A stretch of DNA of 64,000 nt from Halisarca cf. caerulea (taxonomy: Eukaryota > Porifera > Demospongiae > Chondrillida > Halisarcidae): the NCBI GenBank assembly GCA_963170055.1, contig CAUJGJ010000185.1:5001-69000 (forward strand), written 5' to 3'. The notes under the pieces are model-generated. The model was not told the DNA's origin and did no database searches. It was given only the letters and a program-made list of their open reading frames with translations. Below, piece by piece: positions 10,781 to 24,384 of the stretch; within the stretch, counting starts at the first letter, position 1, and every line of letters starts with the position of its first letter. A program made the translations under genes and the position numbers.

Positions 10781-13700
10781 ATGTGCGTGGTGCTAGTGCC
10801 AAATATTGGTATTAGCACCAGCATATCCAACACTACACAAATACACCCACAGATCTTAAGAAACTTCATGTGTGTCCACTGGGAATGTGCGTGGTGCTAG
10901 TGCCAAATATTGGTATTAGCACCAGCATATCCAACACTACACAAATACGCCCACAGCACTTCAGAAACTTCATGTGTGTCCACTGGGAATGTGCGTGGTG
11001 CTAGTGCCAAATATTGGTATTAGCACCAGCATATCCAACACCACACAAATACGCCCACAGCACTTCAGAAACTTCATGTGTGTCCCCTGGGAATGTGCGC
11101 GGGGCTAGTGCCAAATATTGTTATTAGCACCAGCATATCCAACACTACACAAATACGCCCACAGCACTTCAGAAAGGTCATGTTTGTCCACTGGGAATGT
11201 GCGTGGTGCTAGTGCCAAATATTGGTATTAGCACCAGCATATCCAACACTACACAAATACACCCACAGATCTTAAGAAACTTCATGTGTGTCCACTGGGA
11301 ATGTGCGTGGTGCTAGTGCCAAATATTGGTATTAGCACCAGCATATCCAACACTACACAAATGCGCCCACAGCACTTCAGAAACTTCATGTGTGTCCCCT
11401 GGGAATGTGCGCGGGGCTAGTGCCAAATATTGGTATTAGCACCAGCATATCCAACACTACACAAATACGCCCACAGTAGTTAAGAAACTTCATGTGTGTC
11501 CACTAGGAATGTGCGTGGTGCTAGTGCCAAATATTGGTATTAGCACCAGCATATCCAACACTACACAAATACGCCCACAGCACTTAAGAAAGGTCATGTG
11601 TTTCCACTGGGAATGTGCGTGGTGCTAGTGCCAAATATTGGTATTAGCACCAGCATATCCAACATTACACAAATACGCCCACAGCACTTCAGAAACTTTA
11701 TGTGTGTCCACTGGGAATGTGCGTGGTGCTAGTGCCAAATATTGGTATTAGCACCTGCATATCCAACATTACACAAATACGCCCACAGTAGTTAAGAAAC
11801 TTCATGTGTGTCTACTGGGAATGTGCGTGGTGCTATTGCCAAATATTGGTATTAGCACCAGCATATCCAACACTACACAAATACGCCCACAGCACTTCAG
11901 AAACTTCATGTGTGTCCACTGGGAATGTGCGTGGTGCTAGTGCCAAATATTGGTATTAGCACCAGCATATCCAACACTACACAAATACGCCCACAGCACT
12001 TCAGAAAGGTCATGTGTTTCCACTGGGAATGTGCGTGGTGCTAGTGCCAAATATTGGTATTAGCACCAGCATATCCAACATTACACAAATACGCCCACAG
12101 TAGTTAAGAAACTTCATGTGTGTCCACTGGGAATGTGCGTGGTGCTAGTGCCAAATATTGGTATTAGCACCAGCATATCCAACACTACACAAATACGCCC
12201 ACAGCACTTGAGAAACTTCAAGTGTGTCCACTGGGAATGTGCGTGGTGCTAGTGCCAAATATTGGTATTAGCACCAGCATATCTAACACTACACAAATAC
12301 GGCCACAGTAGTTAAGAAACTTCATGTGTGTCCACTAGGAATGTGCGTGGTGCTAGTTCCAAATATTGGTATTAGCACCAGAATATCCAGCACTACACAA
12401 ATACGCCCACAGCACTTCAGAAAGGTCATGTGTGTCCACTGGGAATGTGCGTGGTGCTAGTGCAAAATATTGGTATTAGCACCAGCATATCCAACACTAC
12501 ACAAATACGCCCACAGCACTTAAGAAAGGTCATGTATTTCCATTGGGAATGTGCGTGGTGCTAGTGCCAAATATTGGTATTAGCACCATCATATCCAACA
12601 CTACAGAAATACGCCCACAGTATTTAAGAAACTTCATGTGTGTCCACTGGGAATGTGCGTGGTGCTAGTGCCAAATATTGGTATTAGCACCAGCATATCC
12701 AACACTACACAAATACGCCCACAGCACTTCAGAAACTTTATGTGTGTCCACTGGGAATGTGCGTGGTGCTAGTGCCAAATATTGGTATTAGCACCTGCAT
12801 ATCCAACATTACACAAATACGCCCACAGTAGTTAAGAAACTTCATGTGTGTCCACTGGGAATGTGCGTGGTGCTAGTGCCTAATATTGGTATTAGCACCA
12901 GCATATCCAACACTACACAAATACGCCCACAGCACTTGAGAAACTTCATGTGTGTCCACTGGAAATGTGCGAGGTGCTAGTGCCAAATATTGGTATTAGC
13001 ACCAGGATATCCAACACTACACATATACGCCCACAGTAAAGAAATTTCATGTGTGTCCACTGGGAATGTGCGTGGTGCTAGTGCCAAATATTGGTATTAG
13101 CACCAGCATATCCAACACTACACAAATACGCACACAGCACTTCAGAAAGGTCATGTGTTTCCACTGGGAATGTGCGTGGTGCTAGTGCCAAATATTGTTA
13201 TTAGCACCATCATATCCAACACTACAGAAATACGCCCACAGTTGTTAAGAAACTTCATGTGTGTCCACTGGGAATGTGCGTGGTGCTAGTGCCAAATATT
13301 GGTATTAGCACCTGCATATCCAACACTACACAAATACGCCCACAGCACTTCAGAAACTTCATGTGTGTCCACTGGGAATGTGCGTGGTACTATTGCCAAA
13401 TATTGGTACTAGCACCAGCATATCCAACACTACACAAATACGCCCACAGCACTTCAGAAAGGTCATGTGTGTCCACTGGGAATGTGCGTGGTGCTAGTGC
13501 CAAATATTGGTATTAGCACCAGCATATCCAACACTACACAAATACGCCCACAGCACTTGAGAAACTTCATGTGTGTCCACTGGGAATGTGCGTGGTGCTA
13601 GTGCCAAATATTGGTATTAGCACCAGCATATCCAACACTACAAAAATACGCCCACAGACCTTCACAAACTTCATGTGTGTCCACTGGGAATGTGCGTGGT

Positions 13701-13882
13701 GCTAGTGCCAAATATTGGTATTAGCACCAGCATATACAACACTACACAAATACGCCCACAGCACTTCAGAAACTTCATGTGTGTCCACTGGGAATGTGCG
13801 TGGTGCTAGTGCCAAATATTGGTATTAGCACCAGCATATCCAGCACTACACAAATACGCCCACAGCACTTCAGTAAGGTCAT
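10781..13882 (+). repeat. Irregular stretch of 104-bp monomers
   Basis: About thirty monomers with no long-range copy that I could recognise by eye. Local variants include CACCTGCATATCC, GTGTTTCC and one 101-bp monomer near 13,036. No gene or telomere tract is present. Confidence 0.6.
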
Positions 13883-16800
13883 GTGTGTCCACTGGGAATG
13901 TGCGTGGTGCTAGTGCCAAATATTGGTATTAGCACAAGCATATCCAACATTACACAAATACGCCCAAAGTTGTTAAGAAACTTCATGTGTGTCCACTGGG
14001 AATGTGCGTGGTGCGAGTACCCAATATTGGTATTAGCACCTGCATATCCAACACTACACAAATACGCCCACAGCACTTCAGAAACTTCATGTGTGTCAAC
14101 TGGGAATGTGCGTGGTACTATTGCCAAATATTGGTACTAGCACCAGCATATCCAACACTACACAAATACGCCCACAGCACTTCAGAAAGGTCATGTGTGT
14201 CCACTGGGAATGTGCGTGGTTCTAGTGCCAAATATTGGTATTAGCACCAGCATATCCAACACTACACAAATACGCCCACAGCACTTGAGAAACTTCAATT
14301 GTGTCCACTGGGAATGTGCGTGGTGCTAGTGCCAAATATTGGTATTAGCACCAGCATATCCAACACTACACAAATACGCCCACAGCACTTCACAAACTTC
14401 ATGTGTGTCCACTGGGAATATGCGTGGTTCTAGTGCCAAATATTGGTATTAGCACCAGCATATCCAACACTACACAAATACGCCCACAGCACTTCAGAAA
14501 CTTCATGTGGGTCCACTGGGAATGTGCGTGGTGCTAGTGCCAAATATTGGTATTAGCACCAGCATATCCAACACTACACAAATACGCCCACAGCACTTCA
14601 TAAACTTCATGTGTGTCCACTGGGAATGTGTGTGGTGCTAGTGCCAAATATTGGTATTAGCACCAGCATATCCAACACTACACAAATACACCCACAGCAC
14701 TTCAGAAACTTCATGTGTGTCCACTGGGAATGTGCGTTGTGCTAGTGTCAAATATTGGTATTAGCACCAGCATATCCAACACTACACAAATACGCCCACA
14801 GCAGTTAAGAAACTTCATGTGTGTACATTGGGAATGTGCATGGTGCTAGTGCCAAATATTGGTATTAGAACCAGCATATCCAACACTACACAAATATGCC
14901 CACAGCACTTGAGAAACTTCATGTGTGTCCACTGGGAATGTGCGTGGTGCTAGTACCAAATATTGGTATTAGCACCAGCATATCTAACACTTCACAAACA
15001 CGCCCACAGCACTTCAGAAACTTCATGTTTCTCCACTGGGAATGTGCGTGGTGCTAGTGCCAAATATTGGTATTAGCACCAGCATATCCAACACTACACA
15101 AAAACGCCCACAGCACTTAAGAAACTTCATGTGTTTCCACTGGGAATGTGCGTGGTGCTAGTGCCAAATATTGGTATTAGCACCAGGATATCCAACACTA
15201 CACATATACGCCCACAGTAAAGAAATTTCATGTGTGTCCACTGGGAATGTGCGTGGTGCTAGTGCCAAATATTGGTATTAGCACCAGCATATCCAACACT
15301 ACACAAATACGCCCACAGCACTTCATAAACTTCATGTGTGTCCACTGGGAATGTGCGTGGTGCTAGTGCCAAATATTGGTATTAGCACCAGGATATCCAA
15401 CACTACACATATACGCCCACAGCACTTCAGAAACTTCATGTGTGTCCACTGGGAATGTGCGTGGTGCTAGTGCCAAATATTGGTATTAGCACCAGCATAT
15501 TTAACACTACACAAATACCCCCACAGCACTTCAGAAACTTCATGTGTGTCCACTGGGAATGTGCGTGGTGCTAGTGCCAAATATTGGTATTAGCACCAGC
15601 ATATCCAACACTACACAAATACGCCCACAGCACTTCAGTAAGGTCATGTGTGTCCACTGGGAATGTGCGTGGTGCTAGTGCCAAATATTGGTATTAGCAT
15701 CAGCATATCCAACACTTCACAAATACGCCCACAGCACTTCAGAAACTTCATGTGTGTCCACTGGGAATGTGCGAGGTGCTAGTGCCAAATATTGGCATTA
15801 GCACCAGGATATCCAACACTACACATATACGCCCACAGTAAAGAAATTTCATGTGTGTCCACTGGGAATGTGCGTGGTGCTAGTGCCAAATATTGGTATT
15901 AGCACCAGGATATCCAACACTACACAAATACACCCACAGCACTTCAGAAACTTCATGTGTGTCCACTGGGAATGTGCGTTGTGCTAGTGTCAAATATTGG
16001 TATTAGCACCAGCATATCCAACACTACACAAATACGCCCACAGTAGTTAAGAAACTTCATGTGTGTACATTGGGAATGTACATGGTGCTAGTGCCAAATA
16101 TTGGTATTAGTACCAGCATATCCAACACTAAACATATACGCCCACAGTAGTTAAGAAATTTCATGTGTGTCCACTTTTAATGTGCGTGGTGCTAGTGCCA
16201 AATATTGGTATTAGCACCAGGATATCCAACACTACACAAATACGCCCACAGCACTTCAGAAACTTCATATGTGTCCACTGGGAATGTGCGTGGTGCTAGT
16301 GCCAAATATTGGTATTAGCACCAGCATATCCAACACTACACAAATACACCCGCAGCACTTCAGAAACTTCATGTGTGTCCACTGGGAATGTGCGTTGTGC
16401 TAGTGTCAAATATTGGTATTAGCACTAGCATATCCAACACTACACAAATACGCCCACAGCACTTCAGACACTTCATGTGTGTCCACTGGGAATGTGCGTT
16501 GTGCTAGTGTCAAATATTGGTATTAGCACCAGCATATCCAACACTACGCGTATACGCCCACAGAAGTTAAGAAATTTCATGTGTGTCCACTGGGAATGTG
16601 CGTGGTGCTAATGCCAAATATTTATATTTTCACCAGCATATCCAACACTACACAAATACGCCCACAGCACTTCAGAAACTTCATGTGTGTCCACTGGGAA
16701 TGTGCGTGGTGCTAGTGCCAAATATTGGTATTAGCACCAGCATATCCAACACTACACAAATACGCCCACAGCACTTGAGAAACTTCATGTGTGTCCACTG

Positions 16801-16892
16801 GGAATGTGCGTGGTGCTAGTGCCAAATATTGGTATTAGCACCAGCATATCCAACACTACACAAATACGCCCACAGCACTTCACAAACTTCAT
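13883..16892 (+). repeat. 3,010-bp tandem duplication, copy 1
   Basis: Matches the next 3 kb nearly base for base. The length is 29 x 104 minus 6, explained by two 101-bp monomers (near 15,210 and 15,835). Diagnostic variants include GTGCGAGTACCCAATATTGG near 14,012 and AACTTCAATTGTGTCC near 14,293. Confidence 0.9.
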
Positions 16893-19800
16893 GTGTGTCC
16901 ACTGGGAATGTGCGTGGTGCTAGTGCCAAATATTGGTATTAGCACAAGCATATCCAACATTACACAAATACGCCCAAAGTTGTTAAGAAACTTCATGTGT
17001 GTCCACTGGGAATGTGCGTGGTGCGAGTACCCAATATTGGTATTAGCACCTGCATATCCAACACTACACAAATACGCCCACAGCACTTCAGAAACTTCAT
17101 GTGTGTCAACTGGGAATGTGCGTGGTACTATTGCCAAATATTGGTACTAGCACCAGCATATCCAACACTACACAAATACGCCCACAGCACTTCAGAAAGG
17201 TCATGTGTGTCCACTGGGAATGTGCGTGGTTCTAGTGCCAAATATTGGTATTAGCACCAGCATATCCAACACTACACAAATACGCCCACAGCACTTGAGA
17301 AACTTCAATTGTGTCCACTGGGAATGTGCGTGGTGCTAGTGCCAAATATTGGTATTAGCACCAGCATATCCAACACTACACAAATACGCCCACAGCACTT
17401 CACAAACTTCATGTGTGTCCACTGGGAATATGCGTGGTTCTAGTGCCAAATATTGGTATTAGCACCAGCATATCCAACACTACACAAATACGCCCACAGC
17501 ACTTCAGAAACTTCATGTGGGTCCACTGGGAATGTGCGTGGTGCTAGTGCCAAATATTGGTATTAGCACCAGCATATCCAACACTACACAAATACGCCCA
17601 CAGCACTTCATAAACTTCATGTGTGTCCACTGGGAATGTGTGTGGTGCTAGTGCCAAATATTGGTATTAGCACCAGCATATCCAACACTACACAAATACA
17701 CCCACAGCACTTCAGAAACTTCATGTGTGTCCACTGGGAATGTGCGTTGTGCTAGTGTCAAATATTGGTATTAGCACCAGCATATCCAACACTACACAAA
17801 TACGCCCACAGCAGTTAAGAAACTTCATGTGTGTACATTGGGAATGTGCATGGTGCTAGTGCCAAATATTGGTATTAGAACCAGCATATCCAACACTACA
17901 CAAATATGCCCACAGCACTTGAGAAACTTCATGTGTGTCCACTGGGAATGTGCGTGGTGCTAGTACCAAATATTGGTATTAGCACCAGCATATCTAACAC
18001 TTCACAAACACGCCCACAGCACTTCAGAAACTTCATGTTTCTCCACTGGGAATGTGCGTGGTGCTAGTGCCAAATATTGGTATTAGCACCAGCATATCCA
18101 ACACTACACAAAAACGCCCACAGCACTTAAGAAACTTCATGTGTTTCCACTGGGAATGTGCGTGGTGCTAGTGCCAAATATTGGTATTAGCACCAGCATA
18201 TCCAACACTACACAAATACGCCTACAGCAATTGAGAAACTTCATGTGTGTCCACTGGGAATGTGCGTGGTGCTAGTGCCAAATATTGGTATTAGCACCAG
18301 GATATCCAACACTACACATATACGCCCACAGTAAAGAAATTTCATGTGTGTCCACTGGGAATGTGCGTGGTGCTAGTGCCAAATATTGGTATTAGCACCA
18401 GCATATCCAACACTACACAAATACGCCCACAGCACTTCATAAACTTCATGTGTGTCCACTGGGAATGTGCGTGGTGCTAGTGCCAAATATTGGTATTAGC
18501 ACCAGGATATCCAACACTACACATATACGCCCACAGCACTTCAGAAACTTCATGTGTGTCCACTGGGAATGTGCGTGGTGCTAGTGCCAAATATTGGTAT
18601 TAGCACCAGCATATTTAACACTACACAAATACCCCCACAGCACTTCAGAAACTTCATGTGTGTCCACTGGGAATGTGCGTGGTGCTAGTGCCAAATATTG
18701 GTATTAGCACCAGCATATCCAACACTACACAAATACGCCCACAGCACTTCAGTAAGGTCATGTGTGTCCACTGGGAATGTGCGTGGTGCTAGTGCCAAAT
18801 ATTGGTATTAGCATCAGCATATCCAACACTTCACAAATACGCCCACAGCACTTCAGAAACTTCATGTGTGTCCACTGGGAATGTGCGAGGTGCTAGTGCC
18901 AAATATTGGCATTAGCACCAGGATATCCAACACTACACATATACGCCCACAGTAAAGAAATTTCATGTGTGTCCACTGGGAATGTGCGTGGTGCTAGTGC
19001 CAAATATTGGTATTAGCACCAGGATATCCAACACTACACAAATACACCCACAGCACTTCAGAAACTTCATGTGTGTCCACTGGGAATGTGCGTTGTGCTA
19101 GTGTCAAATATTGGTATTAGCACCAGCATATCCAACACTACACAAATACGCCCACAGTAGTTAAGAAACTTCATGTGTGTACATTGGGAATGTACATGGT
19201 GCTAGTGCCAAATATTGGTATTAGTACCAGCATATCCAACACTAAACATATACGCCCACAGTAGTTAAGAAATTTCATGTGTGTCCACTTTTAATGTGCG
19301 TGGTGCTAGTGCCAAATATTGGTATTAGCACCAGGATATCCATCACTACACAAATACGCCCACAGCACTTCAGAAACTTCATATGTGTCCACTGGGAATG
19401 TGCGTGGTGCTAGTGCCAAATATTGGTATTAGCACCAGCATATCCAACACTACACAAATACACCCGCAGCACTTCAGAAACTTCATGTGTGTCCACTGGG
19501 AATGTGCGTTGTGCTAGTGTCAAATATTGGTATTAGCACTAGCATATCCAACACTACACAAATACGCCCACAGCACTTCAGACACTTCATGTGTGTCCAC
19601 TGGGAATGTGCGTTGTGCTAGTGTCAAATATTGGTATTAGCACCAGCATATCCAACACTACGCGTATACGCCCACAGAAGTTAAGAAATTTCATGTGTGT
19701 CCACTGGGAATGTGCGTGGTGCTAATGCCAAATATTTATATTTTCACCAGCATATCCAACACTACACAAATACGCCCACAGCACTTCAGAAACTTCATGT

Positions 19801-20006
19801 GTGTCCACTGGGAATGTGCGTGGTGCTAGTGCCAAATATTGGTATTAGCACCAGCATATCCAACACTACACAAATACGCCCACAGCACTTGAGAAACTTC
19901 ATGTGTGTCCACTGGGAATGTGCGTGGTGCTAGTGCCAAATATTGGTATTAGCACCAGCATATCCAACACTACACAAATACGCCCACAGCACTTCACAAA
20001 CTTCAT
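16893..20006 (+). repeat. 3,114-bp tandem duplication, copy 2
   Basis: Second copy of the preceding unit, longer by exactly one monomer: an added 104 bp near 18,185-18,290 marked by CCTACAGCAATTGAG. It also has CATCACTACAC near 19,344 where copy 1 has CAACACTACAC near 16,229. Confidence 0.9.
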
Positions 20007-20443
20007 GTGTGTCCACTGGGAATGTGCGTGGTGCTAGTGCCAAATATTGGTATTAGCACCAGCATATCCAACACTACACAAATGCGCCCACAGCACTTCA
20101 GAAACTTCATGTGTGTCCACTGGGAATGTGCGTGGTGCTAGTGCCAAATGTTTATATTAGCACCATCATTTCCTGCACTACACAAATACGCCCACAGCCC
20201 TTCAGAACCTTCATGTGTTTCCACTCGGACTGTGCGTAGGGGTTAGGGTTAGGGTTAGGGTTAGGGATAGGGTTATACTAAGATAACAATTAGCAAAATT
20301 ATTGTCTTTACACCAACATGTTTAAAACTACACAGATATGCCCGCAACACTTTAGAAACTTCAAGTGAGGGAATGCGCGTGGTGTTAGCGCCAAATATTG
20401 GTATTAGCACCAGCATATCCAACACTACACAAATACACCCACA
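18640..20443 (+). repeat. 1,804-bp higher-order repeat with telomere tract, copy 1
   Basis: This segment overlaps the end of the 3,114-bp copy and includes the first telomere tract (20,237). It recurs 1,804 bp to the right. Length equals 143 + 16 x 104 minus 3 for one 101-bp monomer. Confidence 0.85.
20237..20275 (+). repeat. Interstitial telomere tract 1 (39 bp)
   Basis: TAGGGG, four TTAGGG, one ATAGGG, then TTA. The left junction is GTGCG of the satellite; an AT-rich TACTAAGATAAC segment follows. Confidence 0.95.
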
Positions 20444-22247
20444 GCACTTCAGAAACTTCATGTGTGTCCACTGGGAATGTGCGTGGTGCTAGTGCCAAAT
20501 ATTGGTATTAGCACCAGCATATCCAACACTACACAAATACGCCCACAGCACTTCAGTAAGGTCATGTGTGTCCACTGGGAATGTGCGTGGTGCTAGTGCC
20601 AAATATTGGTATTAGCATCAGCATATCCAACACTTCACAAATACGCCCACAGCACTTCAGAAACTTCATGTGTGTCCACTGGGAATGTGCGAGGTGCTAG
20701 TGCCAAATATTGGCATTAGCACCAGGATATCCAACACTACACATATACGCCCACAGTAAAGAAATTTCATGTGTGTCCACTGGGAATGTGCGTGGTGCTA
20801 GTGCCAAATATTGGTATTAGCACCAGGATATCCAACACTACACAAATACACCCACAGCACTTCAGAAACTTCATGTGTGTCCACTGGGAATGTGCGTTGT
20901 GCTAGTGTCAAATATTGGTATTAGCACCAGCATATCCAACACTACACAAATACGCCCACAGTAGTTAAGAAACTTCATGTGTGTACATTGGGAATGTACA
21001 TGGTGCTAGTGCCAAATATTGGTATTAGTACCAGCATATCCAACACTAAACATATACGCCCACAGTAGTTAAGAAATTTCATGTGTGTCCACTTTTAATG
21101 TGCGTGGTGCTAGTGCCAAATATTGGTATTAGCACCAGGATATCCATCACTACACAAATACGCCCACAGCACTTCAGAAACTTCATATGTGTCCACTGGG
21201 AATGTGCGTGGTGCTAGTGCCAAATATTGGTATTAGCACCAGCATATCCAACACTACACAAATACACCCGCAGCACTTCAGAAACTTCATGTGTGTCCAC
21301 TGGGAATGTGCGTTGTGCTAGTGTCAAATATTGGTATTAGCACTAGCATATCCAACACTACACAAATACGCCCACAGCACTTCAGACACTTCATGTGTGT
21401 CCACTGGGAATGTGCGTTGTGCTAGTGTCAAATATTGGTATTAGCACCAGCATATCCAACACTACGCGTATACGCCCACAGAAGTTAAGAAATTTCATGT
21501 GTGTCCACTGGGAATGTGCGTGGTGCTAATGCCAAATATTTATATTTTCACCAGCATATCCAACACTACACAAATACGCCCACAGCACTTCAGAAACTTC
21601 ATGTGTGTCCACTGGGAATGTGCGTGGTGCTAGTGCCAAATATTGGTATTAGCACCAGCATATCCAACACTACACAAATACGCCCACAGCACTTGAGAAA
21701 CTTCATGTGTGTCCACTGGGAATGTGCGTGGTGCTAGTGCCAAATATTGGTATTAGCACCAGCATATCCAACACTACACAAATACGCCCACAGCACTTCA
21801 CAAACTTCATGTGTGTCCACTGGGAATGTGCGTGGTGCTAGTGCCAAATATTGGTATTAGCACCAGCATATCCAACACTACACAAATGCGCCCACAGCAC
21901 TTCAGAAACTTCATGTGTGTCCACTGGGAATGTGCGTGGTGCTAGTGCCAAATGTTTATATTAGCACCATCATTTCCTGCACTACACAAATACGCCCACA
22001 GCCCTTCAGAACCTTCATGTGTTTCCACTCGGACTGTGCGTAGGGGTTAGGGTTAGGGTTAGGGTTAGATATAGGGTTATACTAAGATAACAATTAGCAA
22101 AATTATTGTCTTTACACCAACATGTTTAAAACTACACAGATATGCCCGCAACACTTTAGAAACTTCAAGTGAGGGAATGCGCGTGGTGTTAGCGCCAAAT
22201 ATTGGTATTAGCACCAGCATATCCAACACTACACAAATACACCCACA
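20444..22247 (+). repeat. 1,804-bp higher-order repeat with telomere tract, copy 2
   Basis: Repeats the previous unit, including the CATCACTACAC change (21,148) that is absent from the oldest copy near 16,229. Its telomere tract at 22,041 differs from copy 1 by a TTAGAT sextet. Confidence 0.85.
22041..22079 (+). repeat. Interstitial telomere tract 2 (39 bp)
   Basis: Same structure as tract 1 but with TTAGAT and ATAGGG as the last two sextets, the most degenerate copy. Confidence 0.95.
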
Positions 22248-22579
22248 GCACTTCAGAAACTTCATGTGTGTCCACTGGGAATGTGCGTTGTGCTAGTGTC
22301 AAAAATTGGTATTAGCACCAGCATATCCAACACTACACAAATACGCCCACAGCAGTTAAGAAACTTCATGTGTGTGCATTGGGAATGTACATGGTGCTAG
22401 TGCCAAATATTGGTATTAGCACCAGCATATCCAACACTACACAAATATGCCCACAGCACTTGAGAAACTTCATTTGTGTCCACTGGGAATGTGCGTGGTG
22501 CTAGTACCAAATATTGGTATTAGCACCAGCATATCCAACACTTCACAAATACGCCCACAGCACTTGAGAAACTTCATGT

Positions 22580-24384
22580 GTGTCCACTGGGAATGTGCGT
22601 GGTGCTAGTGTCAAATATTGGTATTAGCACCAGCATATCCAACACTACGCGTATACGCCCACAGTAGTTAAGAAATTTCATGTGTGTCCACTGGGAATGT
22701 GCGTGGTGCTAATGCCAAATATTTATATTTTCACCAGCATATCCAACACTACACAAATACGCCCACAGCAGTTAAGAAACTTCATGTGTGTCTACTGGGA
22801 TTGTGCGTGGTGCTAGTGCCAAATATTGGTATTAGCACCAGCATATCCAACACTACACAAATACGCCCACAGCACTTCAGAGACTTCATGTGTGTCCACT
22901 AGGAATGTGCGTGGTGCTAGTGCCTAATATTGGTATTAGCACCCTCATATCCAACACTACACAAATACGCCCACAGCACTTCAGAACCTTCATGTGTTTC
23001 CACTCGGACTGTGCGTAGGGGTTAGGGATAGGGTTAGGGTTAGGGATAGGGTTATACTAAGATAACAATTAGCAAAATTATTGTCTTTACACCAACATGT
23101 TTAAAACTACACAGATATGCCCGCAACACTTTAGAAACTTCAAGTGAGGGAATGCGCGTGGTGTTAGCGCCAAATATTGGTATTAGCACCAGCATATCCA
23201 ACACTACACAAATACACCCACAGCACTTCAGAAACTTCATGTGTGTCCACTGGGAATGTGCGTTGTGCTAGTGTCAAAAATTGGTATTAGCACCAGCATA
23301 TCCAACACTACACAAATACGCCCACAGCAGTTAAGAAACTTCATGTGTGTGCATTGGGAATGTACATGGTGCTAGTGCCAAATATTGGTATTAGCACCAG
23401 CATATCCAACACTACACAAATATGCCCACAGCACTTGAGAAACTTCATTTGTGTCCACTGGGAATGTGCGTGGTGCTAGTACCAAATATTGGTATTAGCA
23501 CCAGCATATCCAACACTTCACAAATACGCCCACAGCACTTGAGAAACTTCATGTGTGTCCACTGGGAATGTGCGTGGTGCTAGTGCCAAATATTGGTATT
23601 AGCACCAGCATATCCAACACTACACAAATACGCCCACAGCACTTCAGAGACTTCATGTGTGTCCACTAGGAATGTGCGTGGTGCTAGTGCCTAATATTGG
23701 TACTAGCACCAGCATATCCAACACTACACAAATACGCCCACAGCACTTCAGAAACTTCATGTGTGTCCACTTTGAATGAGCGTGGTGCTAGTGCCAAATA
23801 TTGGTATTAGCACCAGCATATCCAACACTACACATATACGCCCACAGTAAAGAAATTTTCATGTGTGTCCACTGGGAATGTGCGTGGTGCTAGTGCCTAA
23901 TATTGGTATTTGCACCAGCATATCCAAAACTACACAAATACGCCCACAGCAGTTAAGAAACTTCATGTGTGTACATTGGGAATGTGCGTGGTGCTAGTAC
24001 CAAATATTGGTATTAGCACCAGCATATCCAACACTACACAAATACGCACACAGCACTTCAGAAACTTCATGTGTGTCCACTGGGAATGTGCGTGGTGCTA
24101 GTGCCAAATATTGGTATTAGCACCCTCATATCCAACACTACACAAATACGCCCACAGCACTTCAGAAACTTCATGTGTGTCCACTGGGAATGTGCGTGGT
24201 GCTAGTGCCTAATATTGATATTAGCACCAGCATATCCAACACTACACAAATACGCCCACAGCACTTCAGAAACTTCATGTGTGTCCACTGGGAATGTGCG
24301 AGGTACTAGTGCCAAATATTTGTATTAGCACCAGCATATCCAACACTACACAAATACGCCCACAGCACTTCAGAAACTTCATGT
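22580..24384 (+). repeat. 1,805-bp higher-order repeat, copy 1
   Basis: Includes the telomere tract at 23,016 and recurs at +1,805. It contains a 102-bp monomer near 23,846 (GTAAAGAAATTTTC) and an ACGCGT-bearing monomer near 22,647. Confidence 0.8.
23016..23054 (+). repeat. Interstitial telomere tract 3 (39 bp)
   Basis: Contains two ATAGGG sextets (third and sixth), the others TTAGGG. Confidence 0.95.
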
